From JAFAZJ01 sp050183765 (GTDB lineage: Bacteria; Pseudomonadota; Alphaproteobacteria; Reyranellales; Reyranellaceae), in assembly GCA_050183765.1 (NCBI GenBank), contig JBFXAZ010000031.1, forward strand, positions 1 through 51,983: a stretch of DNA of 51,983 bases. The letters run 5' to 3'. Shown in pieces: positions 15,777 through 24,659 of the stretch (position 1 is the stretch's first letter; every line of letters begins with the position of its first letter). The position numbers were made by a program, and so were the translations under genes. The notes under the pieces were generated by a model. It was not told the DNA's origin. It did no database searches and saw only the letters and a list, made by a program, of their open reading frames with translations.

Positions 15777-17273
15777 TCAGCCGGGATTGGCCGGCGGCAG
15801 CAGATCACTGTCGGTGCGCGGCTGGCGCACGGCGGTTTCGATCTCCTTGAGATCGGGCAGCGGCTTGGGGCTGTCGCCCGGCGAAAGCTGGCGGATCTGC
15901 CGCGCCGTCGGAAAGACGCGGCCCTCCATGCTGCCGATGAACCGGTTGTAGTGACCGGCGGCGCTTTCGAGGCTCTTGCCCAGCGACACGATCGGGTCGG
16001 CCATCACGGCGAGGCGGCCATACAGCTCGTTGCCCAGCCGCGCGATCTCGGCGGCGTTCTCGTTGGCCTTGATCTGCCCCCAGCCATAGGCGACGGCCTT
16101 GGCCAGCGCGACCAGGGTCGTCGGCGTGCACACCAGCACGCGGCGCGCGATCGCGAACTCGAACAGGTCGGGGTCGCGCTCGGCGGCGGCGCTGTAGAAA
16201 TTCTCGCCCGGCACGAACATCGCCACGAAGTCGGGCGCGTCGTCGAACTGCGACCAGTAATCCTTGGCCGCAAGCAGCGTCACATGCTGGCGGATCTGAC
16301 GCGCATGCTCGACGAGCTTGCCGTCGCGCGCCGCCTCGTCGGGCGCGTCGAGCGCCTCGAGATAGGCCGACAACGACGTCTTCGCATCGACCACGATGCT
16401 GCGCCCGCCCGGCAGGCGGATGATCGCATCGGGCCGCAGCCGGCCGCTCTCCGTCGCGACGCTGTGCTCGAGCACGAAGTCGACATGCTCGCTCATGCCG
16501 GCGAGCTCCATCACGCGGCGCAATTGCTGCTCGCCCCAGCGCCCGCGCGTCTTGGGCGCGGCGCGCAACGCTTGAGTCAAACGCTGTGCCTCATCGCGTA
16601 CCGATACCTGGCCGGCGACGACGTTCTTCAGCTCGGCCGACAGCGAGCCATAAGTCTCGGCGTTGCGCTGCTCCAGCTCGGCCAGCCGCTTCTGGTAGGC
16701 CTCGAGCGTCTCGCTCACCGGCTTGACCAGGGCATCGATCGCCACCTGGCGCTTGGCGAGATCGGCGTCGCTCGACGCATGATGGTTCTTCAGCAGCTGC
16801 TCGGCGACCTCGATCAGCTTGCTCTGGCTCTGGCCGAGCGCGGCGTCGGCCATGCCCTTCAGCCGCGCGTCGATATCGTCGCGCAGCGCCGACAGCGCCG
16901 CGGTCTTCTCGGCGTGCGCGCTCTCCATGTTGCGCTGGGTCTCCTCCAGTCTGGTCTTGGCCGATGCGAGCGCCTCGACGCGTCCGCGCAGGAAATTCAA
17001 CTCCTCCTCGGCCGGCTTCAGCCGCTCGGCCAGGGTCTGCAGGCGCGCCTTCTCGGCCAGCAGCACGTCGCCGTCGCGCTCGGACGCGGCCAGGCGCTCC
17101 TCGAGCTGCGGCACGCGCGCCGCCGTGGTCTGCGCGGTGGCCAGCTGCAGCTTCACGGCCTGGGCGTCGTCGGCATGACGGCGGACCTGGCCGCTGCGGG
17201 CCAACCAGCCGATCAGGGCGCCCAGCACGAGCGCGGCGAACGCAACGGGAAGAAGAAACTCGAGTGGGGGCAT
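15777..17273 (-). CDS. rmuC: DNA recombination protein RmuC
   Basis: A 498-residue protein of the RmuC family, which limits sequence inversions and may act as a nuclease-like factor. It has an N-terminal membrane segment (LEFLLPVAFAALVLGALIGW), a long coiled-coil (about residues 30-230, rich in Ala/Glu/Arg heptads) and a C-terminal PD-(D/E)xK-like core with GRWGEQQLRRVMELAGM, PDAIIRLPGGRSIVVDAKT (the DAK strand) and FVPGENFYSAAAERDPDLFEFA, all standard RmuC signatures. Length is normal. Confidence 0.95.
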   Translation of the reverse strand: MPPLEFLLPVAFAALVLGALIGWLARSGQVRRHADDAQAVKLQLATAQTTAARVPQLEERLAASERDGDVLLAEKARLQTLAERLKPAEEELNFLRGRVEALASAKTRLEETQRNMESAHAEKTAALSALRDDIDARLKGMADAALGQSQSKLIEVAEQLLKNHHASSDADLAKRQVAIDALVKPVSETLEAYQKRLAELEQRNAETYGSLSAELKNVVAGQVSVRDEAQRLTQALRAAPKTRGRWGEQQLRRVMELAGMSEHVDFVLEHSVATESGRLRPDAIIRLPGGRSIVVDAKTSLSAYLEALDAPDEAARDGKLVEHARQIRQHVTLLAAKDYWSQFDDAPDFVAMFVPGENFYSAAAERDPDLFEFAIARRVLVCTPTTLVALAKAVAYGWGQIKANENAAEIARLGNELYGRLAVMADPIVSLGKSLESAAGHYNRFIGSMEGRVFPTARQIRQLSPGDSPKPLPDLKEIETAVRQPRTDSDLLPPANPG

Positions 17274-17389
17274 CGGCGGAACTCTGGAGGTCCGTTCGGC
17301 AGGACAGAATCGCAGATCGTGGCCGCCGGTTCAAACCGCTTCGGTGCCGGCCGAAGCGACGACGCACCGGTACGGGCGACAAGCCTCGC

Positions 17390-18673
17390 ATGTCCCGTGC
17401 ATCCTCCTTCCATGGCTGGCGCGTCGTTGCCGGCGCCTTCGTGCTTGCTGTCCTCGGCTGGGGCGTGGGCTTCTATGGTCCACCGGTCTTCCTGCATGCC
17501 GTGCGCGAAGCACGCGGCTGGTCGATCGCGCTGATCTCGGCGGCGATCACCGTGCACTTTGTCGTCGGCGCGCTGGTGGTCGCCAACCTGCCGGCGCTCT
17601 ACCGGCGCTTCGGCCTGCCGACGGTGACCAAGGCCGGTGTCGTGGTGCTGACGCTGGGCGTTGCCGGCTGGGCCGTCGTCGATCGCCCGTGGCTGCTGTT
17701 CTGTGCGGCGCTGTTGAGCGGCGCCGGCTGGGTCACGATGGGCGCGGCGGCGATCAACGCCATTGTCGCACCATGGTTCGTGCGCCTTCGTCCGCGCGCG
17801 CTGGCCATGGCGTACAATGGCGGCAGCATCGGCGGCGCGGTGTTCTCGCCGCTCTGGGTCGCGGCGATCGGACTGGTTGGATTTCCCGGCGCGGCGCTCG
17901 TCATCGGCGCCGGCACGATCGTCTGCGTGTGGCTGCTGGCCGATCGCCTGTTCGCGCGCACGCCGGGCGAGATGGGGCTGACACCCGACGGCGATGCGCC
18001 GGCCGACGCCACGGCGCGGCCCGTCGTCGAGGCGCCGCCGATCCGCGCGCCATGGCGCGACCGCCGCTTCGTGACCCTGGCGGCCGGGATGGCGCTGGGC
18101 CTGTTCGCGCAGATCGGCCTGATCGCGCATCTCGTGTCGCTGCTGGTGCCGGCGCTCGGCGCACAGGCGGCAGGCCTCGCCGCCGGCGCGGCGACCGCCG
18201 CGGCCATCGGCGGACGTACACTGGTCGGCTGGCTGATGCCGCCATCCGCCGACCGACGGCTGGTCGCGTCGGCCAGCTATCTCGTGCAGATCGCGGGCTC
18301 GCTGCTGTTCATTCTCGCCGACGGACACCAGGTGCCGCTGCTGCTGGCCGCCGTCGCGCTGTTCGGCGTCGGCATCGGCAACGCCACGTCGCTGCCGCCA
18401 CTGATCGCGCAGTCGGAATTCGCCGCGCAGGACGTGCAGCGCGTGGTGCCGCTCATCGTCGCCATCAGCCAGGGCGCCTACGCCTTCGCGCCGGCGACGC
18501 TCGGCCTCGTGCGCGCACTCTTGCCGGCGTCGCCGGCGGCATTGTTCGTCATCGTGGGATTGGCGCAGGCGGCCGCGATCGCCTGCTTCCTTGCCGGACG
18601 ACGGCCTGCGGCCGTCAGGCGAGATCCGTCGAGTCCAGCCAGCGCCGCGCCCGGCCACGGTGGCCCGGCGTGA
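17390..18673 (+). CDS. MFS transporter
   Basis: A 427-residue major facilitator with about twelve membrane helices. Features: the first helix GWRVVAGAFVLAVLGWGVGFY, a YNGGSIGGAVFSPLW helix 5 with the glycine-rich signature, and a central loop (about residues 195-225) splitting the protein into halves. It resembles the oxalate/formate-like or monocarboxylate-like MFS group. Substrate unknown. ATG at 17390 gives the expected short N-terminus. The 3' end overlaps the convergent YkvA-like gene by 59 bases. Confidence 0.88.
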   Translation: MSRASSFHGWRVVAGAFVLAVLGWGVGFYGPPVFLHAVREARGWSIALISAAITVHFVVGALVVANLPALYRRFGLPTVTKAGVVVLTLGVAGWAVVDRPWLLFCAALLSGAGWVTMGAAAINAIVAPWFVRLRPRALAMAYNGGSIGGAVFSPLWVAAIGLVGFPGAALVIGAGTIVCVWLLADRLFARTPGEMGLTPDGDAPADATARPVVEAPPIRAPWRDRRFVTLAAGMALGLFAQIGLIAHLVSLLVPALGAQAAGLAAGAATAAAIGGRTLVGWLMPPSADRRLVASASYLVQIAGSLLFILADGHQVPLLLAAVALFGVGIGNATSLPPLIAQSEFAAQDVQRVVPLIVAISQGAYAFAPATLGLVRALLPASPAALFVIVGLAQAAAIACFLAGRRPAAVRRDPSSPASAAPGHGGPA

Positions 18674-18965
18674 TGTGATTGCCCACCGCCTTGAGCGCGC
18701 CCAGCAGCACAGCGGCATCGTCGGCGTATCCGATCACCGCGAAGAAGTCGGGCACGGCGTCGAAGGGCATGACGAAATAGGCCAGGGCGCCGATCAGGAT
18801 GGCGCGCACCCAGCTGGGCGTCGCCGGATCGTTGGCGGCGTACCAGCCGGCGATGGCGTCCTCGGCGAAGGGTATGTGGCGCGCGACCTGCTTGATCTTG
18901 GGCCAGAATCCGGTCCGGACCGTGGCCGTATCGCGCTGCACCTGCTCGGTCTGGGCAGTGTCCAT
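18615..18965 (-). CDS. YkvA/DUF1232 family membrane protein
   Basis: A 116-residue protein with the DUF1232 signature ALAYFVMPFDAVPDFFAVIG followed by YADDAAVLLGALKAV. The family is small, membrane-associated and of unknown function, with a conserved PxDxxPD motif seen here as PFDAVPD. A charged N-terminal region of about 45 residues precedes it. Its 3' part overlaps the end of the convergent MFS gene, a tight arrangement but with both reading frames well supported by family match. Confidence 0.85.
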   Translation of the reverse strand: MDTAQTEQVQRDTATVRTGFWPKIKQVARHIPFAEDAIAGWYAANDPATPSWVRAILIGALAYFVMPFDAVPDFFAVIGYADDAAVLLGALKAVGNHITPGHRGRARRWLDSTDLA

Positions 18966-19074
18966 GACGTGGCATATGGCCCCGCCGGCCGCCGGCGCAA
19001 GTGGTCGCCTCGCCCGAAAGCCTCTGCTACAAGCGCCGTCGCTTTCATATCCGGATCAACTCAGGGGGAACCCC

Positions 19075-19836
19075 ATGGACGTCAAGGGTCAGGCCGTCAT
19101 CGTCACCGGCGGCGCATCGGGACTGGGCGGCGCGACCGCGAGCGCGCTGGCCGCGCTGGGCGCCAAGGTCGCGATCTTCGACGTGCAGGATGAGCTGGGC
19201 AAGGCCAAGGCGGCCGAGCTCGGCGGACTCTATGTGAAGTGCAACGTCGCCGACGCCGCCAATGTCGAGGCCGCCGTGGCCGAAGTGGTCGCCAAGCTGG
19301 GCGCGCCGCGCGTGGCGGTGAACTGCGCCGGCATCGGCCGCGCTGCGCGCACGATCTCCAAGACCGGCCCGCACGCGCTCGACATGTTCGCGCAGGTCAT
19401 CAACGTCAACCTGATCGGCACCTTCAACGTCATCCGCGTCGCCGCCTGGGAGATGTCCAAGGCCGAGCCGATGGAGGATGGCGAGCGCGGCGTGATCGTC
19501 AACACCGCGTCGGTCGCGGCCTTCGACGGCCAGATCGGCCAGGCCGCCTACTCGGCCTCGAAGGGCGGCGTGGTCGGCATGACCCTGCCGATCGCGCGCG
19601 ATCTCTCCTCGGTGGGCATCCGCGTGTGCACCATCGCGCCCGGCCTGTTCCTGACGCCGATGATGATGGGACTGTCGGCCGAGGCGCAGAAGAGCCTGGG
19701 CGCGCAGGTCCCCTTCCCGTCGCGCCTCGGCGATCCCAAGGAGTACGCGGCGCTGGCCTCGCACATCGTCGCCAACCGCATGCTCAACGGCGAGGTGATC
19801 CGCCTCGACGGCGCCATCCGCATGGCGCCGCGGTAG
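19075..19836 (+). CDS. SDR, 3-hydroxyacyl-CoA dehydrogenase type 2-like
   Basis: A 253-residue classical short-chain dehydrogenase/reductase. TGGASGLGGATA (residues 11-22) is the cofactor glycine motif, with Asp at the end of strand 2 (AIFDVQDELG) suggesting NAD preference. NCAGIG, NTASVAAF and YSASKGGV carry the catalytic Asn/Ser/Tyr/Lys set. The NTASVAAFDGQIGQAAYSAS region is typical of HSD17B10-like 3-hydroxyacyl-CoA dehydrogenases of fatty or branched acid oxidation. A CAGGGGGA ribosome site precedes ATG. It stands alone, followed by palindromic element 3. Confidence 0.9.
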   Translation: MDVKGQAVIVTGGASGLGGATASALAALGAKVAIFDVQDELGKAKAAELGGLYVKCNVADAANVEAAVAEVVAKLGAPRVAVNCAGIGRAARTISKTGPHALDMFAQVINVNLIGTFNVIRVAAWEMSKAEPMEDGERGVIVNTASVAAFDGQIGQAAYSASKGGVVGMTLPIARDLSSVGIRVCTIAPGLFLTPMMMGLSAEAQKSLGAQVPFPSRLGDPKEYAALASHIVANRMLNGEVIRLDGAIRMAPR

Positions 19837-19845
19837 GCGCAGCTC

Positions 19846-19946
19846 GTCATCCTGAGCGACAGCGAAGGATCTCGCGGTCGTGCCGACAGACACTGTGCGG
19901 GCAGGTGACCGCCATACCGCCAGGTCCTTCGCTGCGCTCAGGACGA
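19846..19946. repeat. Palindromic repeat (element 3) between convergent genes
   Basis: GTCATCCTGAGCGACAGCGA and the following AGGATCT (19846-19872) are inverted against AGGTCCTTCGCTGCGCTCAG and GACGAC (19922-19946), around a unique centre. The arm sequence belongs to a class of intergenic palindromes common in proteobacteria. It lies between the SDR gene (ends 19836, plus) and the pterin dehydratase gene (ends 19955, minus), where it could serve as a bidirectional terminator. Confidence 0.8.
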
Positions 19947-19954
19947 CAGATGGA

Positions 19955-20242
19955 TCACGCCACCGAGTCGATGAACTTCGCGAGCGCGACGTCGCGCTCG
20001 CTGAGACCGCCGGCGTCGTGGGTCGAGAGAGTGATGTCGACGCGGTTGTAGACGTTGAACCATTCGGGATGGTGATCGGCCTTCTCCGCCGCCAGCGCCA
20101 CCCGCGCCATGAAGGCGAAGGCGGCGTTGAAGTCCGCGAACTTGAAGGACTTCGAGATCGCGTCGCGGCCCGTGACCTCGCTCCAGCCCTTGAGCGCCGT
20201 CAGTGCTTCGGCGCGCCGCGCGCCGTCGAGCTTCGCCACCAT
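19955..20242 (-). CDS. phhB: 4a-hydroxytetrahydrobiopterin dehydratase
   Basis: A 95-residue pterin-4a-carbinolamine dehydratase. The active-site signature EKADHHPEWFNVYNRVDITL with its two adjacent histidines and THDAGGLSERD are intact. The enzyme recycles the pterin cofactor of aromatic amino acid hydroxylases such as phenylalanine hydroxylase; no hydroxylase gene is in this window. Length is normal. Confidence 0.95.
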   Translation of the reverse strand: MVAKLDGARRAEALTALKGWSEVTGRDAISKSFKFADFNAAFAFMARVALAAEKADHHPEWFNVYNRVDITLSTHDAGGLSERDVALAKFIDSVA

Positions 20243-20344
20243 CGTCTTCTCCCTTGACCGCAGGGTCGTGACGGCCTAGGCCGCGCGTCGCCCCTGTTGC
20301 AACGTGCGCTTGTGCGCCGACCGGCGCGCCGCTAGGAAAAGCGC

Positions 20345-20785
20345 ATGGCAGCTTACCGTAGTCGCCCGCCCGCGCGCAGCTTCTCGACGGCGCCGTCCCT
20401 CGAGGAGATCGAGGAGATCGCGGGCGAAGCGCTGGCGTCGATCCCGGAAGACTTCCGCCGCCACACCGCCAACGTCCACATCCACGTCGACGACTTTCCC
20501 AGCGAGGAGGTCGAGAAGACCATGGAGCTGGAGAGCCCCTTCGACATCCTCGGCCTGTACCAGGGCGTGTCGATGGCGGAGCGCAGCGTCGATCACGTCG
20601 CCAACGACATCGACCGCATCTTCCTCTATCGACGGCCGATTCTCGACTACTGGTGCGAGACCGGCGAGGACCTCATCCACGTCGTGCGCCACGTGCTGAT
20701 CCACGAGATCGGCCACCATTTCGGGCTGAGCGACGAGGACATGGAGGCGATCGAGGCGCAGGCCGCGCAGCGCGCCGGCACCTGA
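20345..20785 (+). CDS. Zincin-like metallopeptidase family protein
   Basis: A 146-residue protein with the zinc-binding motif HEIGHHFGLSD (His120, Glu121, His124, and Asp130 as probable third ligand), matching the small zincin_1 (DUF1025-type) family of proteobacteria and actinobacteria. The family lacks an assigned substrate; it resembles minimal metallopeptidases. ILGLYQGVSMAER and VRHVLIHEIGHH are conserved blocks. The gene ends one base before the stop of the convergent kinase gene. Confidence 0.88.
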   Translation: MAAYRSRPPARSFSTAPSLEEIEEIAGEALASIPEDFRRHTANVHIHVDDFPSEEVEKTMELESPFDILGLYQGVSMAERSVDHVANDIDRIFLYRRPILDYWCETGEDLIHVVRHVLIHEIGHHFGLSDEDMEAIEAQAAQRAGT

Positions 20786-20786
20786 G

Positions 20787-23135
20787 CTACGCCGAGGCGA
20801 ACTCGCGCCGCGTGCGCACCGCCGGGAAGAACAGGCTGACCGTCGTGCCGACGCCGACGCGGCTGTCGATGATGGCGAAGCCGCCGGACTGGTGCACGAA
20901 ACCGTGCACCACACTGAGCCCGAGGCCCATGCCCTGACCGACCGGCTTGGTGGTGAAATAGGGCTCGAACGCCTTGGCCGCCACCGCCGGCGACATGCCC
21001 CAGCCGTTGTCCTGCACCGACACGACGACCCACGAGCCGGGCTGCAGGCGCGCGTCGGCGAGCGCCTCCGACGGCGCCACCTCGCGCGCCGCGACGCGCA
21101 GGCGCACCACGCCGCTGTCGTGCATGGCGTCGCGCGCGTTGGTCACGAGACTGACGATCGCGGCTTCGAGCTGACCCTCGTCGAGCTCGCACAGCAACGG
21201 GTCGGCGGCGATGTCGAACTCCAGCGTGACGGCCGCGCCCAGCAGGCGGCGCAAGGACTCCTCCATGCGGCGCGCCACGGCGCAGACATCGACGCGCAGC
21301 ACCAGAAGATCCTGCCGGCGCGAGATGGTCATCAGCGAATCGGCGAGCTGCGCGCCGCGTTGCGCCGCCTCCAGCGCCATCGACGCGAGCTGCCGGCCCT
21401 CGCCGTCCTCGGGCAGGCCGTCGCTCAGCATCTCGGTCGCCGAGACGATCACGGTGAGTAGATTGTTGAACTCGTGCGCCATGCCGCCGGCCAGCTTGGC
21501 CAGGGCCTCGATCTGCTGGTTCTGCCGCAGCGTGCGCTCGGCTTCGGCGGCACGCACCTCGGCGACCCGCTGCTGCGTGACGTCGCGCACCATGACGAAG
21601 CGCGCCGGCTTGCCGTCGAACTCGATCGGCGCGACGTTGACGATGACATCGAGGCGCCTGCCGTCCCTGGTGACGTGCTCGCGTTCGGCCTGGTAGCTGG
21701 AGTCGCGCGGAATGCTGGCCACCAGCTCCGTCAGCGCCGTCTGCTGGTCCGGCGTACGCAGGACCAGCGCGGTCAGCCGCAAGAACTCCTCGCGGCTGTA
21801 GCCGTAGGTCGTGCACATCGCGTCGTTGACGTCGAGGAAGCGCAGCGTGCCCGGCTCGTGGATCCACATCGGCAGCGGGTGGCGGCGGAAGAGGTTGGCG
21901 AACTCCGCGTCGCGCTCGTTTAGCTTTCGTTCCGTGGCCCGCAGCGCGGTGATGTCCTTGGCCGCGCCGCGATAGCCGCGAAAGACGCCGCCCTCGAAGA
22001 TCGGCCGGCCGCTGTTGCGCACCCAGAGCCGCGAGCCGTCGGGCCGCACGGTCTCGTACTCGAAGTCGTGAAACTCCTCGCGCGCGTTGAGCTGGGCGAT
22101 ATGGCTGCGCCACGGCTCCTGGGTGACATCGGCGCCGGCGATCTGCCAGCGCGTCACGCCGGCGATGTGGTTGAAGTCGAACGGCGCCGTCGGCCGCAAA
22201 ACCTCGAGGCGCACGAAGCGATGCTCCGAATCGGTCTCCCAGGTCCAGTCGTTCGACAGGGTGGCGAGATCGCGCAGCCGTTCCTCGATCTCGCGCTGCG
22301 CCGTGATGTCGGTGCCGCCGCCGCGATAGCCGCGGAAGACGCCGTCCTCGAAGATCGGACGGCCGCTGATGCGGATCCAGTGCAGCGTGCCGTCGGCGTA
22401 CTGCATGCGGTACTCGAAGTGGCGGAACTCCGCGCGCCGCGCCAGCATCGCCAGGTGATTCTGCCAGTGCGGCTGGGCCAGGTCGGCATTGGCCGCTTCC
22501 CAGCGCGTCCTGCCGACGATGCCGGCGCCCGCGGGATAGCGGTGCATGGCGTCCTGCGCGAGCTCGACGAAGCGATGCTCCGCGTCGGTCTCCCAGAACC
22601 AGTCGGTCGAGACCATCGCCAGATCGCGCAGCCGCGATTCGGACGCGGCCAGCGCGCGCATCTCGCGGCGGTGCTCGAGCTCGTTGCGGCACAGCCGCGC
22701 CAGTGCGCCCAGCCCGGTGACGGCGGCGATCGCGATCGTCTCGCGCGGCACGCGGTCCATCACGCACACGACGCCGACGTAGTGGCCCTCGGCCGAGATG
22801 ATGGGCGCGCCGGCATAGAAGCGCGCTTGCGGACCGCCGCTCACCAGTGGGTTCCCGGCGTATCGCGGATCGCGTGCCAGGTCGTTGACCAGCAACGGCC
22901 CGGGCTGCTCCAGCACGTGCTCGCAGATGCTCGCGCCGCGGGCGAGCTCGGTGATCGACAGGCCGCGACTTGCCTTGACCCAGAGCCGCCGGGCATCGAT
23001 GAAGGCGACCATCGCGATCGGTGCGGCGAACAGCTCGCAGGCCCGCTCGACGACGTCGTCGAAGACCGGCTCCCGAGCCGTGTCGAGGATGCGGTAGGCG
23101 CGCAATGCCTCAACCCGCCGACGCTCGTCGATCAC
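20787..23135 (-). CDS. GAF/PAS sensor histidine kinase
   Basis: A 782-residue soluble-looking sensor kinase without clear membrane segments. Order: GAF (about 1-165), PAS1 (170-285), PAS2 (286-400), PAS3 (405-525), HisKA with the phosphoacceptor His554 in GGMAHEFNNLL, and HATPase (about 640-775) with the N box LVTNARDAM, G1 DNGWGMS, F box FEPYFTTK and G2 GMGLGLSVVHG. PAS1 and PAS2 are visibly duplicated (both carry an RLRDLA..S.DW.WETD..HRFV start and a GRPIFE.GVFRGYRG end). No receiver domain or response regulator is adjacent, so the partner is unknown. The start is GTG; a four-codon frame MSNP with its stop overlapping this GTG lies just upstream, with GGAGG before it. Confidence 0.93.
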   Translation of the reverse strand: MIDERRRVEALRAYRILDTAREPVFDDVVERACELFAAPIAMVAFIDARRLWVKASRGLSITELARGASICEHVLEQPGPLLVNDLARDPRYAGNPLVSGGPQARFYAGAPIISAEGHYVGVVCVMDRVPRETIAIAAVTGLGALARLCRNELEHRREMRALAASESRLRDLAMVSTDWFWETDAEHRFVELAQDAMHRYPAGAGIVGRTRWEAANADLAQPHWQNHLAMLARRAEFRHFEYRMQYADGTLHWIRISGRPIFEDGVFRGYRGGGTDITAQREIEERLRDLATLSNDWTWETDSEHRFVRLEVLRPTAPFDFNHIAGVTRWQIAGADVTQEPWRSHIAQLNAREEFHDFEYETVRPDGSRLWVRNSGRPIFEGGVFRGYRGAAKDITALRATERKLNERDAEFANLFRRHPLPMWIHEPGTLRFLDVNDAMCTTYGYSREEFLRLTALVLRTPDQQTALTELVASIPRDSSYQAEREHVTRDGRRLDVIVNVAPIEFDGKPARFVMVRDVTQQRVAEVRAAEAERTLRQNQQIEALAKLAGGMAHEFNNLLTVIVSATEMLSDGLPEDGEGRQLASMALEAAQRGAQLADSLMTISRRQDLLVLRVDVCAVARRMEESLRRLLGAAVTLEFDIAADPLLCELDEGQLEAAIVSLVTNARDAMHDSGVVRLRVAAREVAPSEALADARLQPGSWVVVSVQDNGWGMSPAVAAKAFEPYFTTKPVGQGMGLGLSVVHGFVHQSGGFAIIDSRVGVGTTVSLFFPAVRTRREFASA

Positions 23136-23372
23136 GGGTTGCTCATTGCGAATGAAACCTCCGAAGAGGCAAGCCCACGGATGGTGTCGGACACCCTTCC
23201 CCCGAGGTCCCCGTTTGTGCGAAACGCCTACTGCCCCGTCTCCATCCGCAATGCCGCGATCCCCAAATCACGAGCCGGTTGGACACGAGGTGGCCGTCAA
23301 TATAGCGTTAATTTCGCGTGAGTGTCTGCAACCATCGCGTCCAAAAACGTCGCAGTTGCATAAAGCAATTGT
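23136..23372. other. Intergenic region between divergently facing DUF1254 end and kinase start
   Basis: A 237-base stretch that is noticeably richer in A and T than the genes around it, especially 23290-23385. It should contain the promoter of the kinase gene on the minus strand. TATATT-like hexamers are present on that strand near 23300 but no convincing -35 partner; I see no hairpin, repeat or small gene I would defend apart from the four-codon frame at 23132-23146. Confidence 0.5.
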
Positions 23373-24659
23373 TCAGTCGACAGGGACTATGCGGGGTGGG
23401 CGCCATGTCCCATCGAGCAGGGCGCCGCCTGGTTGGCAAATGCGCAGAGTGATCGCAGATATTTGCGCCTGCGATCCTCGTGGAATCTCGATGGCAGAGG
23501 CCTCGTCGCGCCGTAAACCGCCGATCAAACGGCCATCGACCGAGAGCGACCAGAAGGCGCGCGTCGCGGGCGGTCCGTCGGTTGTGAAGCGCAACGCATA
23601 CCGGCGCCTGCCATCCAGGGACGCGCCATTGTCATCGGTGGACGCGCGCAGGGTGATCGCTTCGGCGGTCTCCGGCATCAACGGATCAATCGCCGCGACA
23701 GCAGCCCGCTGCAGCCGGTTGCCGCCGAAGTCGCCGGGATGCAACGGCGGGAATTGCCAGGCGCCGATCCGACGCGTCGCCCGCGCCGCCGCCTCGCGGA
23801 TCTCGGCCTGCGCGGCATCGGCACCCTCACGCATCGCCGCCCGCTCAATCGGCGAGAAGCCGAGCAGATCGAAGCGGCGGCGGGGCCGCAGCTTCAAGGC
23901 GGCGAACTCGGCCACCAGCGCCGCATCGCGATCCGGCACCGGCCCCTCGCCGAGCACGCGGGCGGCGACCACGAAGCGGTCCCACGGATCTGAAGGGCGG
24001 AGCTCGGGCCAGCCGGCAATCGGTTCTTCCGCGATCGCGACGCCCGCGGGCATCAGCTCCTGCGTCTCCAGGATCCGCCGTTCGTTGCGCGCCGCGGGCG
24101 TCTCCAGCAGCACCCTCGTCTGCACGGCGCGCGCCGCCGCGAGGTCCCCGACGCCGTCGACGGCGATGCGGCCGGCCAGCCGCACCAGGTTCGACGTCGC
24201 CTGGATCGCGCGGACGTCCGACGGCGGCGGGTTGGACCACGATGGCCCGACCAGCACGTGCGGTGGCGGCCGGCGGCCGTAGAGGCGGCGCGACACATGG
24301 TCGATGGTGTCGCCAAACATGTCGACGACGGCGAAGTCGTAGGATCGCTCGCCCATGTCGCGAACCGTGAGGAACATCGGTTCGCGCGACAGGTCCAGCC
24401 AGGCCGACGACTCCAACGTATCGGGCGCGGTCGCCGACAGCGCGCTCGCCCGGTCGAGCGTATTGAGAGACAGCAAGGCGGGATTGGCCGGATCGACGGT
24501 TTCCCGCCATCGCCGGCGGTACATCTCGTAGATCGGCGCGGCGTAGATCGCCGCGCGATGCGCCAGATCGGTCAGCGCCCGCAGGCCCGATTGGCCGAGC
24601 GCCGGCCGCGCCAGCGCCGCGGCCGCCCCACCCGCCATCGCGCCGCGCCGCGAGATCAT
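23373..24659 (-). CDS. Tat-exported DUF1254/DUF1214 protein
   Basis: A 428-residue protein with a twin-arginine signal (MISRRGAMAGGAAAALARP, RR at 4-5, cleavage after ALG near residue 22). The N-terminal half has the DUF1254 pattern (NTLDRASALSATAPDTLESS, then YDFAVVDMFGDTIDHVSRRL) and the C-terminal part the DUF1214 pattern (RRYALRFTTDGPPATRAFWSLS, LDGTWRPPRIV). The family is periplasmic and of unknown activity. Its ATG overlaps the stop of the glycosylase-like gene (ATGA), so they are co-transcribed. Confidence 0.85.
   Translation of the reverse strand: MISRRGAMAGGAAAALARPALGQSGLRALTDLAHRAAIYAAPIYEMYRRRWRETVDPANPALLSLNTLDRASALSATAPDTLESSAWLDLSREPMFLTVRDMGERSYDFAVVDMFGDTIDHVSRRLYGRRPPPHVLVGPSWSNPPPSDVRAIQATSNLVRLAGRIAVDGVGDLAAARAVQTRVLLETPAARNERRILETQELMPAGVAIAEEPIAGWPELRPSDPWDRFVVAARVLGEGPVPDRDAALVAEFAALKLRPRRRFDLLGFSPIERAAMREGADAAQAEIREAAARATRRIGAWQFPPLHPGDFGGNRLQRAAVAAIDPLMPETAEAITLRASTDDNGASLDGRRRYALRFTTDGPPATRAFWSLSVDGRLIGGLRRDEASAIEIPRGSQAQISAITLRICQPGGALLDGTWRPPRIVPVD

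Noticed and set aside
23290..23372. AT-rich block as a possible prophage or IS remnant
   Set aside because: No inverted repeats, target duplications or transposase fragments seen; more likely promoter DNA.
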